Source: Planctomycetota bacterium (lineage in GTDB: Bacteria > Planctomycetota > Phycisphaerae > Phycisphaerales > Phycisphaeraceae). Taken from it: a stretch of DNA of 64,000 nucleotides. Of the stretch, positions 1 to 8,566 are shown piece by piece. The translations under genes and the position numbers were made by a program. The notes beneath the pieces are model-generated. The model saw only the letters and a list, made by a program, of their open reading frames with translations. It was not told the DNA's origin and searched no databases. The stretch spans positions 1,364,001 to 1,428,000 of the forward strand of contig CP066225.1 of NCBI GenBank assembly GCA_016350165.1, read 5' to 3'. Within the stretch, counting starts at the first letter, position 1; each line of letters opens with the position of its first letter.

Positions 1-282
1 TGACACTGTCGCACGTTTTGAATGCACAGCTTCAGCTAGGCGTGCAGGAGTCCATTGTTCATCATCAATCAAATAAAGAAGCGTCAGAATCGCAAAGCGT
101 CCTTGCGACAAACCGTATTGTGAAAAGTGCGATTCCGCACCAAGTATTGTGAAGTGAGCAAAATCCATCAGAATCAATTGCGTTTCAATCATTTCTGTAT
201 TGGCATTGGGATATTGCTCTACAATCGCGGTGATTAAGCGATTACGTGTTTTATCATGCGGAACAACGGTTTTCGCGGTCAT
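1..282 (-). CDS. MarR-family transcriptional regulator (partial, N-terminal part)
   Basis: The minus-strand reading frame opens with ATG at 282 and runs off the window edge with 94 codons and no stop. The visible part has the MarR-type opening: a helical dimerisation arm, then GLSQGRFAILTLLYL and the start of the winged helix (WTPARLAEAVHSKRATVS). MarR proteins are dimeric repressors or activators that bind palindromes and often respond to small phenolic or oxidative ligands; the ligand here is unknown. The 16-bp inverted repeat just upstream (301-340) is a natural candidate for autoregulation. The family call is firm; the C-terminal half is not visible. Confidence 0.8.
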   Translation of the reverse strand, partial: MTAKTVVPHDKTRNRLITAIVEQYPNANTEMIETQLILMDFAHFTILGAESHFSQYGLSQGRFAILTLLYLIDDEQWTPARLAEAVHSKRATVS

Positions 283-300
283 CGGTGACTCCGGATCTAG

Positions 301-340
301 TTAGTTAGGCACCATATTATATAGTATGGTGCCTAACTAA
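301..340. promoter_or_regulatory. Perfect 16-bp inverted repeat upstream of the marR-type gene
   Basis: Arms 301-316 (TTAGTTAGGCACCATA) and 325-340 are exact reverse complements around the 8-base centre TTATATAG. It lies 18 bases upstream of the start at 282. No T-run follows on either strand, so a terminator is unlikely. MarR regulators bind such palindromes next to their own start, so an autoregulatory operator is inferred. Confidence 0.6.
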
Positions 341-420
341 TTCAATGATTTCCTAAAAAAATGCTATGGTTATCATAAGAAACGACATGACTTGTATGAC
401 TTACGGATAACTAAGTGCAT

Positions 421-446
421 AAAAAAGCCCCTGATAATCAGGGGCT
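421..446 (-). terminator. Intrinsic terminator of secDF
   Basis: Arms 426-434 and 438-446 (AGCCCCTGA / TCAGGGGCT) form a 9-bp stem with a 3-base loop. On the minus strand it is followed by a run of six T, and it lies about 30 bases after the secDF stop. Confidence 0.9.
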
Positions 447-475
447 AGTGAATTAGTTAATTGTTGGCTGACTGA

Positions 476-3400
476 TTATTCAGCGGCAGGTTTACGATCA
501 TACTGATCAGAGTCTGCTGAGATTGGTGAGTCCTTTGAAGGCTTATGAGCACCAAGCAAAAGTAGTGTTGGTGAAGCGATCGCGATTGATGAGTAGGTAC
601 CAACAACGACACCGATGATCATTGCGAATGCGAAACCATGAACACCTGAGCCACCAAGAATATAAAGCGTAATGACGGCCATGAGTGTAGTAGATGAGGT
701 AAGAATCGTACGGCTCATTGTTTGGTTAATCGAGTCGTTAATGATCTTAGGTGTAATGTATGAGAGGCGTCCTTTGTTCTCACGAATACGGTCAAAGACA
801 ACGATGGTATCGTTGAGTGAGTAACCGACGATCGTGAGAAGAGCTGCGATCATTGCAAGGTTGATCTTGAATGGGTCGAGCAGGAAGAGTTCGAAGATAT
901 CTGCGTCAGAAGCGTAGAGCCAACCACAGATAGCGACGAGGCCGAGTGTGATCGCAACGTCGTGAACAAGAGCGAAGATTGCTGCGATGCCGTAACGGAG
1001 TGAACCGAAACGGAACCAGATGTATGCGACGACTGCGAGCAATGAGAGAACCATTGCGACGATTGCCTGCTGCTTCATGGTCGATGAGACCTGTGAAGAG
1101 AAGTTGGTGACACCAGTGAGTGTGGTATCACGTTGGAGTGCATCACGAATGAGGTTCCATTCAGTGTCAGCAAAACCGCCTGTATCGTAGAGTGTATCTG
1201 GATCTTCAGCGTAGTTTGGTGAGCCACCGGTATTAGTGACGACGACGACTTCGCTGAAAGTTGTTTGCTTATCTTCACGGCCATTCACGAGAACAGTCTT
1301 TTCACCGACCGGTGTGATACCAATGACTTGGAAAGCACGGTGACCGAGTGACTGGAACGTAGGCTGGAAACGCATACGTGAAATGCGTTCTGAGATTTCA
1401 TCAGTGGTCAGAGGTTCTGACATATCAGCAATAACCGTTGCAACACCGCCAATGTAATCATCGACAGAAGCATTGAGTGTTGGCTGGCCAATGTCAGCAC
1501 CAAGGTCTGTTGACTTGATTGCGTAGACAGGAGCAAGGCCAACATTCGCAGCGTCAACACCTTTGAAATCAACAGGTCGTGTTGTTTCAAGATCATTCTC
1601 AAACGCAAGCTTGGTCAGGTCACTGACTGCTTGCGAGTCAGTAAGAATCGTTGCGATTGAGAAAGCGTTCGCGGATGTAACGCCATCTGCAACAGTTGTT
1701 TCACCTTCAGTCACAACGTCTGCTTCTGAGATTACTTCAAATTCCAAAGCATCAGGGGCCGAAGCACGTTCACCTGCTGCAAGTGCTTTTTGATATTCAG
1801 CAACTGCATTTTCGTGGCGAACTTCTGCTTCTTTAACGATCGGAGCAACCTTATCCTTCACATTGTTGAAGAACTTCACAAATTCTTCATCACGTGAGTT
1901 TGGCTGTTCCTTATCTTGGATCAAAGCTGCGACAGCACCGAATTTTTCAATACGGTTACGGACTTCATTGATTGGCAACAAGCCATTGTCAGCAACTTCA
2001 AATGAGACTTGTGTACCAGAGCGGAATTCGATGTCGAGCATCTCATTGCCCTGTTCCCAAACCATAAAGAAGCCTGCAACAATCAGTACACAACTAATGA
2101 CGAAGAATGCATAACGTTTTGCAACCCAATCGACGTTTGGTGAAAGAATCTTCTTAAAGCCTGGGATAAGCGATGGGAGCATTGCAATGTTCTTGACTTT
2201 ACCGAAACGCATCACGAGTTCAATGATGGTTCGAGTGCAGAACAGAGCGGTAAAGAGTGTCGCGATGATACCGATACCGAGTGTAACTGCGAAGCCTTTA
2301 ACTTCAGCCGATGCTGTGTAACCAAGAACCAAACAGGTGATCAAGGTTGTAATGTTCGCATCGAGAATAGTTGAGAATGCTTTGCCGAAACCTTCACGAA
2401 TTGAAGCTGTTGTATCACGACCTGCTTCAAGTTCTTCACGAATACGTTCAAAGATCAGGACGTTCGCATCGACCGCCATACCAATGGTAAGGACGATACC
2501 TGCAATACCAGGTAATGTGAATGTTGCCTGAACCATTGCCATCACACCAAGGATGATGACCATGTTTGCAAAGAGTGCGAAGTCAGCAATTGCACCAGCC
2601 CAGAAGTAATAACAGAGCATGAAGATTGCAACGAGAATGATCGCAACGATTGCTGCTTCAAGACCCTTGGTCAAGTTATCCTGACCGAGTGACGGGCCGG
2701 TGGTTTTAATTGAGATTGGGTATTCAGAAAGCTCGCCTTCAAGTGAACCAGCTTTCAAAGTTTGAACAAGGTAACGAAGGTACGATGCAGAGAAACCGCC
2801 TCTACCGCCGGTGATGATACCGGAACCAGTGATGCGTGATTGCAGTGTTGGTGCAGAGATGACTTTACCGTCGAGAACGATCGCCATCTGCTCCTGCTCG
2901 TGAGCACCAGTCAAAGCACCCATAAGTTGTGAACCAACTGCATTCATACCGAAACCAACAGCTGGGAAGCCTTGTGAGTCAGCTGTCTGATAAACACGTG
3001 TCAGTGCCCAGTCGCCTTGTGCTCTGGTCATTGAGTTGAGATTTGTATTGCCAAGCAACACATAGAATTCTTCGTTAAAAACTTCTCCGACCATACCACG
3101 GTTTGCTGCAAACCAACCTGCAGGATTGTCGTATGCTGCAGCACGTGCTGCAGGGTCTTCGATAAACTTCTCAACATCTTGAATTTTGAACCAGCGATAA
3201 GGACGATTGATGCCGAAACGTGGCCCCTTTTCGCGAAGCTGTTGAATGTAACCAGAAACATCAACGGTCGGGTTATTGACGCCAGCAACAATGCGGAACT
3301 CAAGAATACCCGAGCCACGCAGAAGTGCGATCAGGTCATTCGGGTCATCAAGAAGACCTTTGTTCTGCACGTAAATATTGAAGTACTCAACAACCTTTTC

Positions 3401-4213
3401 AATCTCTGGCTTGAGATTTGGATGTTCCTTCGTCAGTAGATTAACACCTTCCTGACGAGCTTTAATTCCTGTTTCACCAGGCTCGGCTGTCGTCAGGTCA
3501 AGTACACGATCAAGTTCGTCAGCAGTCAGGTTTGAAGCGAGTACATCTGATTCCTTCTGACTGTAATCTTCTTTAGCAGTCACGTAAGCATCTGTTGCTT
3601 CGAGCATCTGCATCATGATTGATTGAACATTGCTTGATGCACTGTTCGAATCATCTGCAGAAAACTCTGGTGTTGCTTTACGAGCTTCTTCGTATGCAGC
3701 AGATAACTCTTTATAAGGACCAGCTGCTTCTTCCAAGCTACGGTACGAACTGTAAAGATCCTGCAATTTTGTCAGGTATTCAGGGTTCCCACCAGACAAA
3801 CGCTGAAAATCAGCTTCACGTTCAGCTTGCTGCTTTTTCAGAGCTGCATCAATCGTGCTCTTATTGATATTCAAAGCAAGAACATCTTCACGTGCATTGA
3901 TGTATTCCGTGCGTGCGTCTTTCACTTCTTGCGAAGGCAACGCCATCTGAATTTCAATGCGGTTACCAGCTATCTGACGCCACACAAGGTTACGCACACC
4001 GTTCGGGTCGACACGACGCTGCAAAACAGCAATCGTTTCGTCAATCACCTGACGAGGGTCTGCACCCTTAGGGACTTTAACGTCATATACCAGTGTCGTT
4101 CCACCAGCAAGGTCAATACCTCGCTTTAGCTTTGTGTTCGGTGGGTACAGCAAACCGATGCTTGCTGCAACGACGAAGATGATCAGAAGAGGCTTCCAGA
4201 CAGGATATTTCAT
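476..4213 (-). CDS. secDF: Fused protein translocase subunit SecDF
   Basis: SecD and SecF in one 1245-residue polypeptide. They use the proton gradient to assist SecYEG export on the periplasmic side. The SecD half (about 1-670) starts with a membrane anchor and RGIDLAGGTTLVYDV and carries GMAVDANVLIFERIREEL near 578-595. The SecF half (about 690-1245) starts at VDWVAKRYAFFV and carries NDTIVVFDRIREN. It is much longer than split or fused homologues (about 740-940 residues in total). The extra length is a charged, probably coiled-coil insertion at about 100-285 in the SecD periplasmic domain and a long acidic periplasmic stretch at about 740-1000 in SecF. yajC and tgt lie upstream on the same strand, the classical order. 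The start is ATG at 4213 without a clear SD. The 200-nt gap before yajC leaves co-transcription open. Confidence 0.96.
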   Translation of the reverse strand: MKYPVWKPLLIIFVVAASIGLLYPPNTKLKRGIDLAGGTTLVYDVKVPKGADPRQVIDETIAVLQRRVDPNGVRNLVWRQIAGNRIEIQMALPSQEVKDARTEYINAREDVLALNINKSTIDAALKKQQAEREADFQRLSGGNPEYLTKLQDLYSSYRSLEEAAGPYKELSAAYEEARKATPEFSADDSNSASSNVQSIMMQMLEATDAYVTAKEDYSQKESDVLASNLTADELDRVLDLTTAEPGETGIKARQEGVNLLTKEHPNLKPEIEKVVEYFNIYVQNKGLLDDPNDLIALLRGSGILEFRIVAGVNNPTVDVSGYIQQLREKGPRFGINRPYRWFKIQDVEKFIEDPAARAAAYDNPAGWFAANRGMVGEVFNEEFYVLLGNTNLNSMTRAQGDWALTRVYQTADSQGFPAVGFGMNAVGSQLMGALTGAHEQEQMAIVLDGKVISAPTLQSRITGSGIITGGRGGFSASYLRYLVQTLKAGSLEGELSEYPISIKTTGPSLGQDNLTKGLEAAIVAIILVAIFMLCYYFWAGAIADFALFANMVIILGVMAMVQATFTLPGIAGIVLTIGMAVDANVLIFERIREELEAGRDTTASIREGFGKAFSTILDANITTLITCLVLGYTASAEVKGFAVTLGIGIIATLFTALFCTRTIIELVMRFGKVKNIAMLPSLIPGFKKILSPNVDWVAKRYAFFVISCVLIVAGFFMVWEQGNEMLDIEFRSGTQVSFEVADNGLLPINEVRNRIEKFGAVAALIQDKEQPNSRDEEFVKFFNNVKDKVAPIVKEAEVRHENAVAEYQKALAAGERASAPDALEFEVISEADVVTEGETTVADGVTSANAFSIATILTDSQAVSDLTKLAFENDLETTRPVDFKGVDAANVGLAPVYAIKSTDLGADIGQPTLNASVDDYIGGVATVIADMSEPLTTDEISERISRMRFQPTFQSLGHRAFQVIGITPVGEKTVLVNGREDKQTTFSEVVVVTNTGGSPNYAEDPDTLYDTGGFADTEWNLIRDALQRDTTLTGVTNFSSQVSSTMKQQAIVAMVLSLLAVVAYIWFRFGSLRYGIAAIFALVHDVAITLGLVAICGWLYASDADIFELFLLDPFKINLAMIAALLTIVGYSLNDTIVVFDRIRENKGRLSYITPKIINDSINQTMSRTILTSSTTLMAVITLYILGGSGVHGFAFAMIIGVVVGTYSSIAIASPTLLLLGAHKPSKDSPISADSDQYDRKPAAE

Positions 4214-4417
4214 AATGACCGTTCGCTTTTCTAAAAAACTATTGCGGTAAACCGGAGTAATCTGTGGCTATTGATGTGTAGCCGAGTCATTTCAGAGCGT
4301 GGTCTATCGATCGCTTAGACCCCCTGCTCTGTTCGTGTTTATGTGTTTTTATTTGCGTGTAAACAGGAACAAAGCCGCACGGCTCTCGCCGACGGCTTCT
4401 CGCTGTTCGATTTTACT

Positions 4418-4855
4418 TTAATCTTTTTTATCTTCGATGACCGTCTGAATCGCTGAGCGATTGAATCGCATGCGAGTGTTGTTGTTTTCATCAATCTTAA
4501 CAACAACCACATCATCACGGATATCGACGATCGTACCGAGAATACCGCCGATGGTCTGGACTTTCGAGCCCTTCTTCATCGATGACAGCAACTCAGCTTT
4601 TTTCTTCTTGTCCTTGCCTGTGGAGCGGAGCATAAAGATCCAAACCACAACCAGAAACAGTGCCATGATCATCAGTGGCGAACCGAATATTGACCCTCCA
4701 CCAGTATCATTAGGATTGTTGGTGCCTTGGCCACCGTCTGCCGGTGCAGTTTCACCAGCTTGCTGGCCTGCTGCAGGTGCCTCAGTGAGTGTTGGTGCAG
4801 CATCATCGCTCTGTGCGAGCGTTTGTGTGTATGTTGCGAGGAATGTTTCTAGCAT
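4418..4855 (-). CDS. yajC: Preprotein translocase subunit YajC
   Basis: Small single-span accessory subunit of the SecDF-YajC complex, 145 residues against about 110 in Escherichia coli. The extra length is a Gln/Ala/Gly/Asp-rich N-terminal segment (1-58) before the membrane span PLMIMALFLVVVWIFML (about 60-76). The conserved cytoplasmic part follows: KKKAELLSSMKKGSKVQTIGG, then a beta domain with VDIRDDVVVVKIDEN. The start at 4855 is preceded by GAGAGACGAG. It sits between tgt and secDF on the same strand. The 299-nt gap to tgt holds no other gene and no clear hairpin. Confidence 0.93.
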   Translation of the reverse strand: MLETFLATYTQTLAQSDDAAPTLTEAPAAGQQAGETAPADGGQGTNNPNDTGGGSIFGSPLMIMALFLVVVWIFMLRSTGKDKKKKAELLSSMKKGSKVQTIGGILGTIVDIRDDVVVVKIDENNNTRMRFNRSAIQTVIEDKKD

Positions 4856-5154
4856 TTTTATCTCGTCTCTCTAGTCTGTGTTCACTGCTCAGGATCATCT
4901 CGATCTGATGCATACTTATGACTGAACTATTTTAACGGCCTGTACAAAAGTTGCTGGAATTAGGCCCTTTGTGGATGTGATTGTTACGAGATTGCGGATA
5001 AGCGGGTCGCCCACTTTCACAATTCCCTCACCACTTTCCATTTTCTACCTGCAACTGTGCCACCTGAGCTACATTTGGCACTTCCATGTAGCCGTGATCA
5101 GCCAGTATACACTAGCTATAAGTACCTGTGTGACAGGACTCTATGCTAATTTCG

Positions 5155-6531
5155 CTATTCTGCAAATGCCACAGGCCAATTCTGCCTCAATGCAGACCAG
5201 TCATTTTGGCGTATTGCGGCTCTTATGTCGAGCATAAACCTTTGGAAATGCCGTATGTTATGCGCCGATACCAAGATCCCGCCCAACATCTCATCAGCCT
5301 GGAACAAGTGACGCAGGTACGACCGTGTAAATCCGCCAGAACATGCGGGGCAATCACAACCCACTTCGATCACGTTCGGGTCTGTTGCGAATTTCGCATT
5401 TTTCAGACGAATCTGACCAGTCGAGGTAAACGCATTGGCATTTCGCCCATTTCGCGTTGGCAAAACGCAGTCAAACATATCCACACCTGCCTGAACCGCA
5501 AGCAGGATGTCACGCTCATAACCTACGCCCATTAAATATCTTGGCTTCTCATCCGGCAACAGCGGAGCTGTAAATTCCACCACCTTCTTGATCTCGTCCG
5601 GCCCTTCACCAACAGCCACACCACCAATCGCATAGCCCGGCAGATCAAACTCAGCCACACGTTTCGCACACCATTCACGCTGCTCATAATCCGTCCCACC
5701 CTGACAGATCCCAAAGAGCGCCTGCTCTGACTTACGTGCATGAGCCTTCTTACAACGATCCAACCAACGGATCGTCCGTTCATTCGATTCTTTCACACGC
5801 TGCAGGTAAGCCGCTTCATCCATCCCCGCACCCAGCGGTGTATCTGAAACCTTCGACCAGCGTTTTTTCTTCTCACCCGACTCAGCTGCATCAATATCTG
5901 CATTCACTGCCCCGTCATCCCCTTTTGCAGTCTTCGTCCGGACCTTATTCACATCACCCTTCGTCGGCTTAATCTTATTCGATTTACCCACATTCTTGAA
6001 CTGAGCCGACCGCTGCTGAGCATGCGCATTCACATTCTTCGCAGGCGGACAGTCATCAAACGCCATCATGATGTCCGAACCCAGATGGTTCTGCACTTCC
6101 ATCGACCGCTCAGGCGTCATATCGATCAGCGACCCATTCAAATGGTTCCTGAAAACAACGCCATCCTCAGTCATCCGATTGATATCAGCCAGACTAAAGA
6201 CCTGAAATCCGCCCGAATCCGTCAATATCGGCTTGTCCCAACGCATCCACTTATGCAATCCGCCCATCTGGTCAATCAACTCAGAACCCGGACGCAGCAT
6301 CAGATGATATGTATTACCCAGAATAATCTGAGCACCCAGACCCGCCACCTGTTCAGGCAGCAAACCTTTAACCGTTGCTTGCGTACCCACATTCATAAAT
6401 GCAGGCGTATCAAACGAGCCATGTAAAGTACTCACGCGACCAAGTCTTGCCTTCGTCGTCGTGTCACGTACGTCTATTTCAAATTTCAGCGGTGAATCGG
6501 ACATTCGAAAGAGTTTAATTGCATTACCCAT
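5155..6531 (-). CDS. tgt: Queuine tRNA-ribosyltransferase (tRNA-guanine transglycosylase)
   Basis: Exchanges guanine for preQ1 at position 34 of GUN-anticodon tRNAs in queuosine synthesis. Key residues are visible: TDSGGFQVFSL with Asp105, the nucleophile Asp354 in FDCVLPTRNGRN, and zinc ligands C392, C394, C397 and H424 (CDCPAC...SAHN). At 458 residues it exceeds the usual 370-380 because a hydrophilic Lys/Asp-rich insertion of about 65-70 residues (roughly 165-235) interrupts the domain after MMAFDDCPP. It heads the tgt-yajC-secDF run. Start ambiguous: ATG 6531 (taken here) or ATG 6504 (MSDSPLKF); neither has a strong SD. Confidence 0.95.
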   Translation of the reverse strand: MGNAIKLFRMSDSPLKFEIDVRDTTTKARLGRVSTLHGSFDTPAFMNVGTQATVKGLLPEQVAGLGAQIILGNTYHLMLRPGSELIDQMGGLHKWMRWDKPILTDSGGFQVFSLADINRMTEDGVVFRNHLNGSLIDMTPERSMEVQNHLGSDIMMAFDDCPPAKNVNAHAQQRSAQFKNVGKSNKIKPTKGDVNKVRTKTAKGDDGAVNADIDAAESGEKKKRWSKVSDTPLGAGMDEAAYLQRVKESNERTIRWLDRCKKAHARKSEQALFGICQGGTDYEQREWCAKRVAEFDLPGYAIGGVAVGEGPDEIKKVVEFTAPLLPDEKPRYLMGVGYERDILLAVQAGVDMFDCVLPTRNGRNANAFTSTGQIRLKNAKFATDPNVIEVGCDCPACSGGFTRSYLRHLFQADEMLGGILVSAHNIRHFQRFMLDIRAAIRQNDWSALRQNWPVAFAE

Positions 6532-6575
6532 CCGAATCCAGCTAGCCTACCTCACAACCCCAACGCCCCTCTCCT

Positions 6576-8195
6576 TCACATGACCCTCCCCGCCAACCTG
6601 CCCTTCCTACTCCCCAAAACCTCACGATACTTCTTTAGCACTCCTCGCATCGACCAAACCATCACCAAATAAGTCATCAACATCACACCAACCTGTAACG
6701 CAAACAAACCCTTCAAATCAAACCGCCACAGCCCGCCAGCAAACACAAGAAACATCACAAACCCAATCATCGCCAACCCAGTCCAAAGCTGCATCTTTCT
6801 ACAAAAATTAAACATCCCAAGCGATACATCTTCATCAACCCTAATCATTATTTCCTTCAGATAATCAGAAAACACATAACAACAGATCAACCCCACTGCT
6901 CCCGTCATCGTGAGCATCATCACATGAATACCAAAGTGGCGCATACGTAAATAACCCTCATCCACAAACCCACCAACTAATTCAAACCACGACATCAGCA
7001 CAACCGCACTCACCAACCATCCACGCACCCATTTCGAAGGTTTAACATCCAGCACACGATGTTTTGTCATCATCCACACGCAACAAAAAAACATGCCCGG
7101 CACAACAACATACGTACTAAACATCAACTTAAATCCCAACTCCCATTTAATCACCATAAACCCGTTCTTCATCGTTAAACCTGACAACTGAACAGCCATA
7201 GCAATCAAGCCAAGCAACATCAAAATGAAGCCAATCCTCATGACACGTGTACACCAAACATGTTCATCTACCACATTAAACTTTGTTTCTTGCTTCCAGC
7301 TATCACATCGCTTATCGACTTGCCTAAGCGCGTGATAGGCATAACCAAATATTGGCACCCCTATACCAAGCAGTAGTACCATACGTGACCAAAATTCTTC
7401 TAATCCTAAAAAACCAACAATATCACCATAGTAGTTGTCGCTTTCATTCAGCACGTGTACCACATGCTCCAATGTATTGCCATCGCCACTTAACCAACCA
7501 AAAACAGCTGTAAAAAAAACAGCAAGCATAAGATTCAATTTGCAAATCAGATACGCTGCAGCCATCCCCGCGAACAAATACATCAGAATAACTAACTTAC
7601 TTTTAGAGAGTGCTTTCAATAAACCGCCAATTCTGATTGCCAAAATACATACGATTGCTGCAGGTAAAAATGTGACTGCTGTCACAACAGCAATACCAAT
7701 CGTGTCACGAATCCCCCAAGGCATCATGAACAGTAAATCAAACAAACACACCCCAATAAAATAAACTGCTGCGATCACAACACCCCAAACACCCAGCCAA
7801 TTACGCCGACTAAACTCATAAGGCTTCTCAAGTAAACAAAACATCCCCACCAACAATGCGCCCAAACTCATCAACTTGATAATCAAGCTGACATACATCA
7901 CCGACATCCAAGGCGACACCTGCGCAACATTCCCCTCAATAAAATGCAACAAAAACGATACGATAAAACTCACAACCGCAATCTTCGCAGTCCTTGTATG
8001 ATCCTTCGATGTAAACCGAAACGATGGATTCGCAATCGTCTCTTCAATCAGCATCCCACACTCAGAACATTTCTCATATCGAAGCAACGTGCGCAGATTA
8101 TAGTTACAGTTCAAACAATGAAGATCTTCTTGAATCCGTCTCGGATCATCCATCTCCACAACTTGTTCACACGCTTCTTCTATCTTTTCGCACAT
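6576..8195 (-). CDS. Zinc-ribbon polytopic membrane protein of unknown function
   Basis: About 539 residues. A short cytoplasmic N-terminal zinc ribbon has four cysteines in two CxxC pairs (LHCLNCNYNL...YEKCSECGML, about residues 27-46). It is followed by roughly 11-12 hydrophobic spans to the C-terminus. ATG 8195 is preferred over TTG 8213 because AGGGG lies 8 nt ahead of it. Similar N-terminal ribbons on membrane proteins are common in planctomycetes, but no enzyme motif is seen and I do not recognise a function. It lies 45 nt upstream of tgt on the same strand, so it could share a transcript. The codons make the plus strand strongly C/A-rich. Confidence 0.75.
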   Translation of the reverse strand: MCEKIEEACEQVVEMDDPRRIQEDLHCLNCNYNLRTLLRYEKCSECGMLIEETIANPSFRFTSKDHTRTAKIAVVSFIVSFLLHFIEGNVAQVSPWMSVMYVSLIIKLMSLGALLVGMFCLLEKPYEFSRRNWLGVWGVVIAAVYFIGVCLFDLLFMMPWGIRDTIGIAVVTAVTFLPAAIVCILAIRIGGLLKALSKSKLVILMYLFAGMAAAYLICKLNLMLAVFFTAVFGWLSGDGNTLEHVVHVLNESDNYYGDIVGFLGLEEFWSRMVLLLGIGVPIFGYAYHALRQVDKRCDSWKQETKFNVVDEHVWCTRVMRIGFILMLLGLIAMAVQLSGLTMKNGFMVIKWELGFKLMFSTYVVVPGMFFCCVWMMTKHRVLDVKPSKWVRGWLVSAVVLMSWFELVGGFVDEGYLRMRHFGIHVMMLTMTGAVGLICCYVFSDYLKEIMIRVDEDVSLGMFNFCRKMQLWTGLAMIGFVMFLVFAGGLWRFDLKGLFALQVGVMLMTYLVMVWSMRGVLKKYREVLGSRKGRLAGRVM

Positions 8196-8566
8196 AGAGT
8201 ATGCCCCTGCCAATCAATAAACGATCACATCAATAAATTAGACGTAGCACACCAAGCATTCTTTCAGCGACAATCACAATTTACGTAAACAATAAAACCA
8301 CATCACCTTAATGCGAATTTAGAATCATACAAAAACACAATCTATCCCTGAAGTACCATGTTACAAAAGTCGATAAAACGGACATCACATTGCAACAAAT
8401 CATTCTTTTACGCAATGTGATACATGTAAAAGAAGATGAATCGCCTGTATTTATCGTTTATTTATTGCACTCGATATCCGGGTTTGTTTTCCATACTTCT
8501 GATCTAGGGACTCGCAGAAGTTAATGGCTATCGGTGCAGTTTTTCCTAATTGAAGGATGGCAGAAA
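8196..8566. other. Divergent intergenic region
   Basis: About 370 bases between the divergent membrane protein (minus) and chemoreceptor (plus) genes. It must contain both promoters. It is AT-rich with no ORF, tRNA or recognisable riboswitch. A good SD (AAGGA at 8553-8557) marks the chemoreceptor start. Confidence 0.5.

Noticed and set aside
5143-6426. Plus-strand frames across tgt
   Set aside because: They lack recognisable domains and lie opposite a complete conserved gene.
8534-8566. GTG start for the chemoreceptor
   Set aside because: ATG 8567 has a well-spaced AAGGA; the upstream GTG has none and adds 11 residues before the first span.
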